Assembly: GCA_947497315.1 (NCBI GenBank)
Contig: CANMFX010000001.1
Coordinates: 558,001-622,000 of the forward strand
Source of the DNA: an uncultured Sphingomonadaceae bacterium
GTDB lineage: Bacteria > Pseudomonadota > Alphaproteobacteria > Sphingomonadales > Sphingomonadaceae
Direction: 5' to 3'
DNA length: 64,000 bases
Shown here: one piece after another, positions 1-8,531 of the stretch
Position numbering within the stretch: the stretch's first letter is position 1
Layout of the letters: the number at the start of each line of letters is the position of its first letter
The notes under the pieces: generated by a model
Database searches by the model: none
What the model was told of the DNA's origin: nothing
The model's input: only the letters and a program-made list of their open reading frames with translations
Made by a program: the position numbers and the translations under genes

Positions 1-1
1 C

Positions 2-160
2 CGCATGGCGGCTCTGCTCTATTTTGGTGAAGGCCTGACGATCAAGGAAATTGCCGAGGTAACGGGCACGGCAATTGGCACAGCAAAATCCCGACTGTTT
101 CATGCGCGCCGACAGTTAAAGGCAGCGCTTGATGACGAACCAAATGAAGGAGAAACATGA
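2..160 (+). CDS. RNA polymerase sigma factor, ECF type (C-terminal fragment)
   Basis: The window opens inside this gene; only the last 52 codons are present. The reading frame carries a helix-turn-helix typical of sigma-70 region 4 (TIKEIAEVTGTAIGTAKSRL), which in this family contacts the -35 element, followed by a short basic and acidic tail. Its stop codon overlaps the start of the next gene in an ATGA junction at 157-160, so the two are translationally coupled. A sigma gene coupled to a small membrane protein suggests that the partner acts as an anti-sigma or signalling protein, but that is inference. The promoter-recognition region 2 lies outside the window, so the subgroup cannot be set. 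Confidence 0.85.
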   Translation, partial: RMAALLYFGEGLTIKEIAEVTGTAIGTAKSRLFHARRQLKAALDDEPNEGET

Positions 161-534
161 TGACAAAATTTGATGATAAGCTTGGCGCCTCACTCAGCGC
201 CGATGATCGAGCGTTTTTGGAAGATCTGGAAGACGGGCGCGGATTGTTCGAACAACTGGGCACCGCTTTTCAGGGGCCAATGCGCTTCTGGTCCTATTTG
301 ATGGGCCTCTACACACTGGGTTTTACCATATTGGCTTTTTTCTGCGGATGGCAGGCGATTGCAGCCGTGGAAGTTCGCGAAACCATCTTATGGTCGGCGG
401 GCTGTATCATTTCATTCATTGCCATCGGCCTGCTGAAAATGTGGCTGTTCGACCGGATGAACACACTTACTATTTTGGGTGAGCTCAAAAAGATCGAACT
501 GCGCGTCGCTCAAATTGGAGATGCACGCGGCTAA
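157..534 (+). CDS. Small two-helix membrane protein coupled to a sigma factor (DUF6768-like)
   Basis: This 125-residue protein has an acidic soluble N-terminus of about 45 residues (DDKLGASLSADDRAFLEDL), two predicted membrane helices at roughly residues 50-68 and 75-95, and a charged C-terminal tail. The start ATG overlaps the sigma stop codon by four bases. The overall form resembles the DUF6768 family found beside ECF sigma genes in alphaproteobacteria; I recall this from family knowledge and could not search. An anti-sigma or membrane-sensor role is suggested only by the coupling, since I see no ZAS zinc motif. The gene ends six bases before the convergent HupE-like gene, leaving no room for a separate terminator. 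Confidence 0.75.
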   Translation: MMTKFDDKLGASLSADDRAFLEDLEDGRGLFEQLGTAFQGPMRFWSYLMGLYTLGFTILAFFCGWQAIAAVEVRETILWSAGCIISFIAIGLLKMWLFDRMNTLTILGELKKIELRVAQIGDARG

Positions 535-540
535 AACGGC

Positions 541-1539
541 TCAGGCGATCATCCGTTCGATAAACCAATAGGTGGCGATGATGCCGATGGCATAGGAGGT
601 CGCTGTCTTGGCGGGTTGTAGCCATGATTGCTGAAAGCGGCGGATCAAAGCCAACACAGCAAAGGCAATCGCAACGATGATCAACTGTCCGATTTCGACA
701 CCCAGATTGAATGTGAGCAGCGCCATTGGCACATCATCCTGCGGCAATCCGATTTCAGCCAACGCGCCTGCAAAACCAAAGCCGTGGAGCAAACCGAAGA
801 GGAAGGCGACGATCCACGGGAAGCGTTCCGACAGACGCGGCCCGTGGGTTTCATCATCCCTTTGTGCTTTGACGATTTCAACCGTGAGGAAAATAATCGA
901 CAGGGCAATTATCGCCTCGACGGGCTGCGAGGGCAGGGACAGATAGCCCAGTGTGGAGCCGATCAGGGTGATGCTGTGTGCAATGGTAAAAGCGGTCACC
1001 GTTTTGGCGACCAGCCAGCCGCCTTTCAGCAAAAGGACAAGCGCCAGCACGAATAGCAGATGATCAAAACCGAACACAATATGCTCAATCCCGATGACGG
1101 TATAGGTCCATGCGACATTGGCGATCGCTTCCTCCCGAACGATTGTGGCAATCGGTGCATCGGGTGTCAGGCGCAATGTTTGCGTTTCTTCATCAAGCGG
1201 TGCGATCCGCACCAGCGCATCAGTTGTGGCGAGTTCCAGTCCTTTAAGGCCAATGGACTGCCCGGCAAGGGAGCCGGAACATTTTAATGTTTGGCGGGTC
1301 AATATATTGGATGCGGCAAAGCGCCGTTCGGCTTCGCCAACGGGTGTACAGGATTCAGGAATTATCACGTCCCCCGTACGGCCCAATCGGGAGCGCGCGG
1401 ACGCTTTCCACAGCACGGACCACTCGCCTTGAGATATCTGGTTCAGCTCCACATAAGCGGGGCGCAGTTCATCGGCATGGGCGTGAGATGCCCAAAACAG
1501 GCCGACGAAACAGACAAGAGCGAGCAGGCAGGTCTTCAT
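541..1539 (-). CDS. HupE/UreJ-family membrane protein with extracytoplasmic N-terminal domain
   Basis: The 332-residue protein has a signal peptide (LFWASHAHA, cut near residue 21), a soluble domain of about 115 residues containing two cysteines (64 and 87), and then about six membrane helices from residue 143. The helical part holds H153-x3-G157-x-D159-H160, the HxxxGxDH pattern of HupE/UreJ metal permeases, and a later HGFGFAGAL segment that matches the second conserved histidine region. In the family these histidines are linked to Ni or Co uptake. The start overlaps the stop of the parvulin-like gene by four bases, so it is the last gene of a three-gene unit. No hydrogenase or urease genes are in the window, so a different substrate or role is possible. 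Confidence 0.85.
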   Translation of the reverse strand: MKTCLLALVCFVGLFWASHAHADELRPAYVELNQISQGEWSVLWKASARSRLGRTGDVIIPESCTPVGEAERRFAASNILTRQTLKCSGSLAGQSIGLKGLELATTDALVRIAPLDEETQTLRLTPDAPIATIVREEAIANVAWTYTVIGIEHIVFGFDHLLFVLALVLLLKGGWLVAKTVTAFTIAHSITLIGSTLGYLSLPSQPVEAIIALSIIFLTVEIVKAQRDDETHGPRLSERFPWIVAFLFGLLHGFGFAGALAEIGLPQDDVPMALLTFNLGVEIGQLIIVAIAFAVLALIRRFQQSWLQPAKTATSYAIGIIATYWFIERMIA

Positions 1540-2348
1540 TCCCGGCCAGAAACTTTAATATCATATTGCTTGCGATATTTTCCGAAGGCAGCTTCCTCCA
1601 AACGGGCTGTTTGTGCGGCCTGCCAATCATTGGTGACTGATTTTCGAACATCTTCCAGCGCCGGTGCTTTGCCGGGTATTTTCGCGGTAACTTTTACGAA
1701 ATGTTGCCCAAATCCTGACTCCACCGGCCCCTGCCACTGACCAACGGGCAGGGTGCTAAGCTTTGCCGCGAACCTTTCTCCAAACTGGCGCGTAATTTGA
1801 GAAGCTTCCGTCTGTACCAGTTTGGCGGGGAGCGAAATGGGCTGTCTGATTGTGTTGGGCTCTACGGTTCCTTGATTCAAGTCATCCAGCTGGGCCAAAG
1901 TAGAGGGCTCCGGATCCTGGCCGAGATAGACCTGTTCGAGGTCATAAACTGAGGACAGAGCATATTTGTCAGGATGGTCATCCAGCCATTTCTGCAACAA
2001 CGCATCCGACGGATTGTCTTCGGCATCTTCCTGATTGTCCAGAAACCGCATCTTGGTGAACAGGCGCCTGCGGATAAGTGGATCGTTGCGATCCAGACCG
2101 AGACGTAGTGCCTCGCGATAGTAGATTTCCTCTTTAATCTCTTGATCGATTAGGCCGTCCAGCTCGTCCTGTGTGGGCGGCCGGCGGAAATTTTGTACCC
2201 AGCCAGTCCGTAATCGCGCGACATCCGATTCACCGATGGTGATCTCATAATCCGCCGGATCACGGTTCGACCCGGTGGCCCAAAAAAAGGCGAATACCAG
2301 TAACGCGCCGCCCAGAAAATGGACCAAAGGTTCTTTCAGCAGTTTCAT
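1536..2348 (-). CDS. Membrane-anchored parvulin-type peptidyl-prolyl isomerase
   Basis: This 270-residue protein has one N-terminal membrane helix (about residues 10-25, LGGALLVFAFFWATG) and no clear cleavage site, so it should be tethered with its body in the periplasm. The middle resembles the SurA/PpiD chaperone helices, and the region around QFGERFAAKLSTLPVGQWQG followed by GFGQHFVKV matches the end of the PpiC rotamase fold. Several usual parvulin residues are hard to place by eye, so it may be chaperone-only. It sits 48 nt after the DUF3604 gene and overlaps the HupE-like gene by four bases, so it probably assists folding or assembly of those two exported neighbours. Confidence 0.8.
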   Translation of the reverse strand: MKLLKEPLVHFLGGALLVFAFFWATGSNRDPADYEITIGESDVARLRTGWVQNFRRPPTQDELDGLIDQEIKEEIYYREALRLGLDRNDPLIRRRLFTKMRFLDNQEDAEDNPSDALLQKWLDDHPDKYALSSVYDLEQVYLGQDPEPSTLAQLDDLNQGTVEPNTIRQPISLPAKLVQTEASQITRQFGERFAAKLSTLPVGQWQGPVESGFGQHFVKVTAKIPGKAPALEDVRKSVTNDWQAAQTARLEEAAFGKYRKQYDIKVSGRE

Positions 2349-2396
2349 CTCCGCACGATATTCCCGATTGGACGCACAGACTCATTGGTCATGGGG

Positions 2397-4298
2397 TTAG
2401 CTTGTCGTTGCGGCTGGCGTGTACCAGATCGGCGATGAATAAGCCCGTTCTTGCTGAATTTTAATCACATCATCCGGCAGTGTCAGGCCGAATTTCAGCG
2501 CGTCGTAAACCGGCCATGTCGGTGTAGGAATTTCCAGCACGCGGACATAATAAAACGCATTTTGCGCCGCGTCGAAATCCGGATCTTGCCACCATGTGGT
2601 CAGCTCCGGCGCACCGATATTATTCTCCCAAGTGCCCTTGGTGAGATCAACCGTGTTCCCGACAGCATCAAGTTTTCCGTCAGCGCCGACCTTACGGCTA
2701 TCCGGGCTGCTCCAGCTGATATTGTAGATTTTTTCGTAGGATTTCCCGCTGGAATCGACCCAGCCTTTAACGACTTGTATGCGATCCAGATTGGCACTTT
2801 CCGGATCCATCAAGGCAGAGATCAGGAAGGTCGGCGCTTTGCCATCTCCGCCGGAAAGATCGCCGCCCATTGGCACGCCCTTCGCATAGCCAGTTTTGAC
2901 GAGATCGGCTGTATCGTCTTCGGTAAAATCAAACCCGCCAAAGAAACGTACCTGCATGCGTGGGCCGGTCGTCGCATAGACTTCACGGCGCATCATTGCA
3001 TCGAAAATGGCTTCACGCGTGTTGCTGGTTGCCCAGACCGCGGCATAACCGCTTGACAGATAATGCCAACCAAAGCGGCCTCTGCGCGTGCCCAGATTTT
3101 GCGGGGCCAGTGCCCGGTCCTTATTGTTGATCTCATTGCCGCTATGCTTGCCGTAGAAATTATTCTCGTCGGCGGTCGCCAGTGAGGTGTGGCTATCGGT
3201 CGAACCGATCATGCCGAATTTGAAAGGATTGGCTCCTATTTTCAGCGTGAATTCCAGACCACGCTTCAACGCTTCGCGGGCATAGCTGCCGCCATAGCTT
3301 TCCGGTGGCATATCCTTGCCACAGCTCAGGTTGCACTTGTCCCAACCAGCATCACCAAAATCGGCAAATTCATCATTGGGAGAAAGGAACGGATGGCTTT
3401 CGCTGTCGCCTTTAATCTGCGTGACCTCGACAATTGGCTCGCGCAGTGCGCGCGTTTTTATATACGCCTCGTCAATCGGACTGCCGTCCAGCTTGTTCAT
3501 CGCAAACATGCGGCCATTGGACACATTGCTGTTATGCGGGATGGCAAGGACTTTTCCGCCCGTGCTTTTTTCATAGGCCGCCATATAGGCCCAAAGCTGT
3601 TCCGGATCGCCGGCGTCAAAACTGGCAAAGGGAAGCATGGTGCCGGTCTTGTCCCCGCCGTCGCGGAACATCACTACGCGGTGCAGATTATCTCCGCCGG
3701 GCATCGGCGTATATTCAAACCCGTGAAAGGCAGTAAATTTGCCGGGCTCATTATATTCGTCGAGCTTCTCGCCATGCTCAGTCCATAACGATTTGATCCG
3801 GTCTGCAGATTCTTCTGGATCGAAAAGACCCTCGGGTAAAGTTCCCGCAGCAGCGCCATCGATCAATTCGGCTGTGACCGCCAGTGAGCCTTCATCGCTT
3901 TCGTGCATCATGTCATACCAGCGGAGCAGAAAGTCATTGCCCAAAAGCGCAATACGGGGGGCTTCATAAAGCGCCTTGGTTGCGCCCACCGCGTCGCTAT
4001 GGTCCGCGATAACCAGAAAGTCGAGTGGGCGGGAAAGCTTGGCCTTTTCACCCTTGGTTGCTGTCACTTCCTCGCCTTTGGCAAAGCGCAAGGCTGCCTC
4101 TGTGTCGAGCCGGTTGCCAAAACCAAATGCATCAATGCTGTTGTCGGTGTGGAGATGGGTATCGCCCCAGAAGACCTGTTCGGGATATTCGGTGTTGGTG
4201 ACTTCGGCGCCCGAGCCACCAGATCCGCCATCTTTGCCGCATCCTGAAATGACCAGTGCCGTCGAGCAGGCCGCTAGTAAAAGTGCTTTGCGCATCAT
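2397..4298 (-). CDS. DUF3604 lipoprotein, PHP-like metal-dependent hydrolase fold
   Basis: The protein has about 633 residues. A lipoprotein signal ends in ISGC with Cys20 as the lipidation site, followed by a glycine-rich linker. The start of the mature domain reads FWGDTHLHTDNS, a D-x-H-x-H metal site as in PHP phosphoesterases; further candidate metal ligands occur in VIADHSDAVG, IPHNSN and GSTDSHTS. These features define the DUF3604 family, whose substrate is not known to me. The ATG at 4298 is preferred because GAGGGA sits just upstream; an in-frame ATG at 4310 is the alternative. It is the first gene of a unit with the parvulin-like and HupE-like genes. The lipidation signal places it in the envelope, probably anchored in the outer membrane. 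Confidence 0.88.
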   Translation of the reverse strand: MMRKALLLAACSTALVISGCGKDGGSGGSGAEVTNTEYPEQVFWGDTHLHTDNSIDAFGFGNRLDTEAALRFAKGEEVTATKGEKAKLSRPLDFLVIADHSDAVGATKALYEAPRIALLGNDFLLRWYDMMHESDEGSLAVTAELIDGAAAGTLPEGLFDPEESADRIKSLWTEHGEKLDEYNEPGKFTAFHGFEYTPMPGGDNLHRVVMFRDGGDKTGTMLPFASFDAGDPEQLWAYMAAYEKSTGGKVLAIPHNSNVSNGRMFAMNKLDGSPIDEAYIKTRALREPIVEVTQIKGDSESHPFLSPNDEFADFGDAGWDKCNLSCGKDMPPESYGGSYAREALKRGLEFTLKIGANPFKFGMIGSTDSHTSLATADENNFYGKHSGNEINNKDRALAPQNLGTRRGRFGWHYLSSGYAAVWATSNTREAIFDAMMRREVYATTGPRMQVRFFGGFDFTEDDTADLVKTGYAKGVPMGGDLSGGDGKAPTFLISALMDPESANLDRIQVVKGWVDSSGKSYEKIYNISWSSPDSRKVGADGKLDAVGNTVDLTKGTWENNIGAPELTTWWQDPDFDAAQNAFYYVRVLEIPTPTWPVYDALKFGLTLPDDVIKIQQERAYSSPIWYTPAATTS

Positions 4299-4429
4299 AT
4301 TTTCCCTCATCCTATGGAGAGAAAACTATCGGTCATCCGGTCATCGCGCAAGGATTTCATGACTAGCCATTTTGTCAGACGGATTCCGTAGCGTCATCGC
4401 GATGACATGTGAAGACTGGCCAGCTGGCT

Positions 4430-5290
4430 TTAGCTGTCAGCGGAAAAATATGGTCGATCACCGGCGATTGTGGCGCGCTCCATGATACGCCGCGCGGGGA
4501 AATAATCGGATGCAGCAAAATGTTGGGACGCGCGGTTATCCCAAAAAGCAATGGCACCTTTTGTCCATTTGAAGCGGCACTGAATTTCCGGATTGGCAGC
4601 CGTTGCGTAGAGCCTCCGGAGCAGTTCCTGACTCTCGTCTGCATCCATGCCCACTATATGGCTGGTAAAGGCACTGTTTACGTAGAGACTGCGTAAACCT
4701 GTTTCCGGATGGGTGCGCACCACGGGATGTTCCTGTGGCGGATATTGGTCATGCAGTTCTTCGGGCTTTTTGTTCAGACGTTTGGCGAACACTCTGGCGA
4801 TATCATGAACCGCTGTCTTGCCAGTAATGAATTCGCGGACGTCTTGCGGCAACTTTTCATAGGCGAGGTTCATGTTGGCAAATAGTGTATCCCCACCAAC
4901 CGGAGGTATTTCGAGAGCGCTGAGCACCGACCCTAACGAAGGTTCGGCGCGCCAGGTGACATCGCTGTGCCACATATTTTCCTGGCCCTTGCTTTTTGCA
5001 CCATGTTCAATGCGCAATATTTCCGGGTTGGGTTGATCCTTTGGTGTGGCGGGATGGATTTCCAATGCCCCAAATCTGTTGGCAAAGCTTAGCAGCTTTT
5101 CTTGCTCGAGATTTTGATCGCGAAAGAAAATGACCTTATGGTCGAGCAGAGCTTGCCGTATATCCGCAATTGTCTCGTCCGGCAGCGGGTCGGACAGATT
5201 AATGCCCGAAAGTTCGGCGCCAATAGCAGGGGTGAGCGGATGAATCTCAAAAGCGCTCTCCATTCCGGATGCCTGTGCCGCACTTGCCAT
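4430..5290 (-). CDS. TauD/TfdA-family Fe(II)/2-oxoglutarate dioxygenase
   Basis: The 286-residue protein has the usual length and order of a taurine dioxygenase-like enzyme. It begins with EIHPLTPAIGAELSGINL, carries the iron ligands H108-x-D110 in MWHSDVTW, and has a distal histidine near residue 261 in WDNRASQHFA, followed by arginines expected to bind 2-oxoglutarate. The family hydroxylates sulfonates, phenoxyacetates, alkyl sulfates or related substrates; the one used here cannot be read from sequence. The start at 5290 is chosen over a GTG at 5305 because GGGAGGA lies seven bases upstream of it, inside the longer version. It is monocistronic as far as can be seen, with 131 nt to the DUF3604 gene downstream. 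Confidence 0.9.
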   Translation of the reverse strand: MASAAQASGMESAFEIHPLTPAIGAELSGINLSDPLPDETIADIRQALLDHKVIFFRDQNLEQEKLLSFANRFGALEIHPATPKDQPNPEILRIEHGAKSKGQENMWHSDVTWRAEPSLGSVLSALEIPPVGGDTLFANMNLAYEKLPQDVREFITGKTAVHDIARVFAKRLNKKPEELHDQYPPQEHPVVRTHPETGLRSLYVNSAFTSHIVGMDADESQELLRRLYATAANPEIQCRFKWTKGAIAFWDNRASQHFAASDYFPARRIMERATIAGDRPYFSADS

Positions 5291-5442
5291 GCTAAATCCT
5301 CCCACTGTGTTTGTTATCAGGACTGTTATTAGGCTTTGATAGCATGATTGATTAAGCCGTCGCTACCATAAGATCGCCGAATATGGGTTTGCCGGCAGGA
5401 TGGATGAATAGATTGTGAGGAATTGTAATAAAGTTGCGTGGC

Positions 5443-5471
5443 TTGTTTACGGCAGGAAAATGAGCTGATAC
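5443..5471 (+). promoter_or_regulatory. Possible sigma-70 promoter for the DUF885 gene
   Basis: TTGTTT at 5443-5448 and TGATAC at 5466-5471 are separated by exactly 17 bases and lie 28 bases upstream of the start codon at 5500. Both hexamers differ from consensus, so the call rests on spacing and position. Confidence 0.35.
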
Positions 5472-5499
5472 CAACAGAGTAATTACAAAGGGAATCGTA

Positions 5500-7335
5500 A
5501 TGAGAAAATATGTCCTCCTCGCCACCACTGCCTTGCTTGCTGCTTGCTCACCCTCAAACGGAGAAGTTGCTAGCGCCGGCGGGAATGCACCGTCTGCGCC
5601 AGCGGAATCAGCCGAAGTCACTCAGGATATTAACACACGTCTCACTGCCTTTTTTGATGATTATGATCAGATAGAATTGGCAAACTCGCCCATTGCAAAA
5701 TCCTTTCGCGGTATCCGGGACGCGGACTATGGGAAGCTTGATGATCCGAGCGATGTTGCAGCGGTTGAGCAATATGAACGCGGTCAAGAGGCTTTGGTGG
5801 TGATGGAAGCGGAGTTTGACGAAAGTCAACTGAACGAGGCCAGCCAACTGAGTTATCGTCTATTTCAGGCACGGGCCGAACGGTCTAAGGACGCTTTCCC
5901 GTTTCGCCGAAACGCTTATATTTTTGATCAGATGAACGGCGCGCAGAGCCAGATTCCAGCTTTCATGATCAATATCCACCGCGTCAGCAACAAGGCAGAT
6001 GCCGAAGCTTATGTGGGCCGGCTCAGCAATTCAGGGCCTTATATCGAAGCACTGGTCGCGCAATCGGCGGAGCGCGCGAACGATGGAATTATCGTTCCGG
6101 ACTGGGTTTTTCCTTACGTGATCAACGATGCCAAAAATGTCATCAGTGGCGCGCCATTTGATACGGGCGCGGACTCCCCGATATTCGCTGATTTGAAAAA
6201 GAAGGTGAATGCGTTGTCCATTGCCGATGACGAAAAGGCCGACTTGATCGCGCGGGGCCGTGACGCTTTGACCAGCGGTCTGGCGCCAGCCTATGAAAAA
6301 CTGGTTGCTGAAATGGAACGCCAGCAGAAAATGGCGGTCGACGGCGATGGTGTCTGGCGTTTCAAGGATGGTGCGGCTTATTATGCGGAGCGTCTGAAAA
6401 ATTACACAACCACCGATCTGACCGCTGACCAGATCCATCAAATCGGTCTGGATAACGTCGCGCGCATCCATGGCGAAATGCGCAAAATCATGGCCAAGGT
6501 GGGTTTTGAAGGCAGTTTGCAGGATTTTTTCAAACATCTCAGAACAAGCGATCAATATTTCCATACAAGCCGGGAAGATTATCTGGCGGAGGCTAATCTG
6601 AAGCTGGACGCAATGGAAAAAGAGCTGCCGAAGTTTTTCAATACATTGCCAAAAGCGCCATTTGTCATAAAACCAGTGGAAGCTTTTCGTGAAAAATCAG
6701 CCGGTAAGGCTTTTTATCAACGGCCCGCGCCAGATGGATCGCGGCCTGGCACTTATTATGTCAATCTCTATGACCTGAAAGGCATGTCGAAAACCGAGCT
6801 GGAGGCATTGGCCTATCACGAAGCGCTGCCGGGCCACCATTTGCAGCTCGCGATTCAGACGGAACTTGGGGACTTGCCAGCATTCCGCAAATTTGGCGGA
6901 ATCACCGCTTATTCGGAAGGTTGGGGCCTCTACACCGAGGAACTGGGCAAGGATATGGGCTTTTATACCGATCCCTATTCGGATTTCGGTCGCCTCGGCA
7001 TGGAGCTTTGGCGCGCCTGCCGCCTGGTTGTCGACACCGGCATTCATGACAAGCGCTGGAGCCGCGAAAAAGCGATTAAATATCTGACCGACAATACGCC
7101 CAATCCAGATAGCGATATTCGCAAGGCGATTGAGCGCTATATTGTCTATCCCGGCCAAGCGACCGCCTATATGATCGGCAAGCTTAAAATCATGGAATTG
7201 CGGGCAAAAGCGCAAAAAGAGCTAGGTGAAAAGTTTACCATGGGTGATTTCCATGACGTGATCTTGCGCAGCGGACCTGTGCCTTTGAATATCATGGAAG
7301 AACGGGTTGATAGTTGGATTGCCAAAACACGTTAG
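5500..7335 (+). CDS. DUF885 family lipoprotein, predicted zinc metallopeptidase
   Basis: This 611-residue protein starts with a lipoprotein signal ending in LLAAC (Cys16) and a Ser/Ala-rich linker. The C-terminal half contains H440-E441 and H446-H447 in YHEALPGHHLQ, the HExxPGHH signature of DUF885 proteins, then YSEGWGLYTEELG with a likely third zinc ligand. Family members are distant relatives of carboxypeptidase-type metallopeptidases; the exact substrate is unknown. Length is normal for the family. AAGGGA seven bases before the ATG supports the start. A strong hairpin with a T-run follows 160 nt after the stop. Its likely job is breakdown of peptides in the periplasm or at the outer membrane. 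Confidence 0.9.
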   Translation: MRKYVLLATTALLAACSPSNGEVASAGGNAPSAPAESAEVTQDINTRLTAFFDDYDQIELANSPIAKSFRGIRDADYGKLDDPSDVAAVEQYERGQEALVVMEAEFDESQLNEASQLSYRLFQARAERSKDAFPFRRNAYIFDQMNGAQSQIPAFMINIHRVSNKADAEAYVGRLSNSGPYIEALVAQSAERANDGIIVPDWVFPYVINDAKNVISGAPFDTGADSPIFADLKKKVNALSIADDEKADLIARGRDALTSGLAPAYEKLVAEMERQQKMAVDGDGVWRFKDGAAYYAERLKNYTTTDLTADQIHQIGLDNVARIHGEMRKIMAKVGFEGSLQDFFKHLRTSDQYFHTSREDYLAEANLKLDAMEKELPKFFNTLPKAPFVIKPVEAFREKSAGKAFYQRPAPDGSRPGTYYVNLYDLKGMSKTELEALAYHEALPGHHLQLAIQTELGDLPAFRKFGGITAYSEGWGLYTEELGKDMGFYTDPYSDFGRLGMELWRACRLVVDTGIHDKRWSREKAIKYLTDNTPNPDSDIRKAIERYIVYPGQATAYMIGKLKIMELRAKAQKELGEKFTMGDFHDVILRSGPVPLNIMEERVDSWIAKTR

Positions 7336-7496
7336 GCGCGGCAAATCGGCCGATGCATGGCCGTAATTGTCAACAAATAAAGCGGGATATTGTCTTTTTT
7401 GTCCAATCCCCGCGCCGCGGTTTGGGTGCATTTACAGGATGCGACCCAAAGAACCCCACCCGCAACGATTTTGCGGACTGGACTTCTTTTCCTTAT

Positions 7497-7533
7497 TGGC
7501 CTGGCTAATTATTTGGCCGGGCCAGTTTTTTTT
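7497..7533 (+). terminator. Rho-independent terminator after the DUF885 gene
   Basis: The arms TGGCCTGGC (7497-7505) and GCCGGGCCA (7516-7524) pair over nine positions with one G-T pair and are followed by a run of eight T from 7526. It lies 160 nt after the DUF885 stop and about 75 nt before the AraC start, so it insulates the two genes; attenuation of the AraC gene is a less likely alternative. Confidence 0.8.
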
Positions 7534-7607
7534 CCTATTTTTTTTGGCTATAAACGTGCAACCAATGGAATGCCGGTTTGCCCCCGAACCGGGAAAAGGG
7601 GTTCGTT

Positions 7608-8450
7608 TTGGTAAGTCTGAGATATTTCGCGCCTGCAGAAGATGTTCGAGACTTAGTCTCGGTCTATTATCTATTTGAGGTCGAGCACCCTAAATTTGCA
7701 GATAATGAGCGTGCTGCCATTGCGCAGCTGCGTTTTCTTCTGGAAGGCACGGCCGAGCTCGGTTTTGCGGATGGAAAAACTTATTCTGCGAAAGATTCGA
7801 TGCTGGTTGGCCCATCAACTGGCGCAATGCATTTTGATGTCAAAGGCCCGTTTCGCATGTTTGGCGTCGGTTTGTTGCCCGCGGGCTGGGCTGCGCTGAC
7901 AAAAAAATCCGCCGCCGATTTTGCCGACAAAGCTGTGCCCGCCGGCAAGATATTTACAGATGAGATCGACAAAAGCCTTGAGTTGCTGAGGAATTGCGAG
8001 GATGTGGATGCCATGACCGCCTGGGCCGACCGGGTTTTTCGGGATTTACGGCACCGCGTAAAACCCGAGGTCCAGCAGTTCACAAAAATGGTGGACGAAT
8101 GGCTGTCGTCCGAGCCATCGCCACCAGTAAGCGCGCTAATGGAGCGATCGGATCAAAGCTCTCGTCAGGTGCTGCGCACGGTTAACAAGCTTTACGGCAT
8201 GGCGCCTAAATATCTCGCACGCAAATATCGCGCTTTGCGGGCGGCCCGGGCTTATGCGGAACAGAATGAGGATGAACTGCTTGCGCTGGAAGACTCCTTT
8301 TACGACCAGTCGCACATGATACGCGAGATAAAGTTTTTCGCTGGAACGACGCCAACCAAATTACGGGTGGCCGAAGGGGAAACAGCCAAGCTGATAGACC
8401 AGCGCGGCCTCCTGAAAGGGCACATCCCTCCTCTCACTTCCGATACATAG
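7608..8450 (+). CDS. AraC-family transcriptional regulator
   Basis: About 280 residues. The N-terminal two thirds form an effector-sensing domain beginning LRYFAPAEDVRD and VYYLFEV, and the C-terminal 90 residues hold a double helix-turn-helix of AraC type (SSRQVLRTVNKLYGMAPKYLARKYRALRAA is its core region, with the second helix pair ending in FFAGTTPTKLR). The start is uncertain: the longest frame opens with TTG at 7578, but homologues usually begin near the LRYF motif, so the TTG at 7608 with AAAGGGG upstream is preferred. No ATG is available nearby. The effector and targets are unknown. The gene precedes the suf operon but is separated from it by that operon's own promoter. Confidence 0.85.
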   Translation: MVSLRYFAPAEDVRDLVSVYYLFEVEHPKFADNERAAIAQLRFLLEGTAELGFADGKTYSAKDSMLVGPSTGAMHFDVKGPFRMFGVGLLPAGWAALTKKSAADFADKAVPAGKIFTDEIDKSLELLRNCEDVDAMTAWADRVFRDLRHRVKPEVQQFTKMVDEWLSSEPSPPVSALMERSDQSSRQVLRTVNKLYGMAPKYLARKYRALRAARAYAEQNEDELLALEDSFYDQSHMIREIKFFAGTTPTKLRVAEGETAKLIDQRGLLKGHIPPLTSDT

Positions 8451-8463
8451 CGCTCACTGGGAG

Positions 8464-8500
8464 TTGCAATCCTTCTTAAATACGACTAAATAAGTCTTAT
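8464..8500 (+). promoter_or_regulatory. suf operon promoter with overlapping IscR-type operator
   Basis: TTGCAA (8464-8469) and TAAATA (8487-8492) are 17 bases apart, a good sigma-70 promoter. Over the -10 lies an imperfect palindrome at 8480-8500 with arms ATACGACT and AGTCTTAT, which differ from perfect symmetry at one position. Its core GACT-AAATA-AGTC closely matches the core of the type 1 IscR site of E. coli (GACTRWWWYAGTC). The Rrf2 protein encoded 32 bases downstream is the obvious ligand, giving autorepression by the Fe-S form. This is inferred from motif and position. Confidence 0.75.
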
Positions 8501-8531
8501 TTAGAGAATCACACGAATTTTGAGAGATTTT

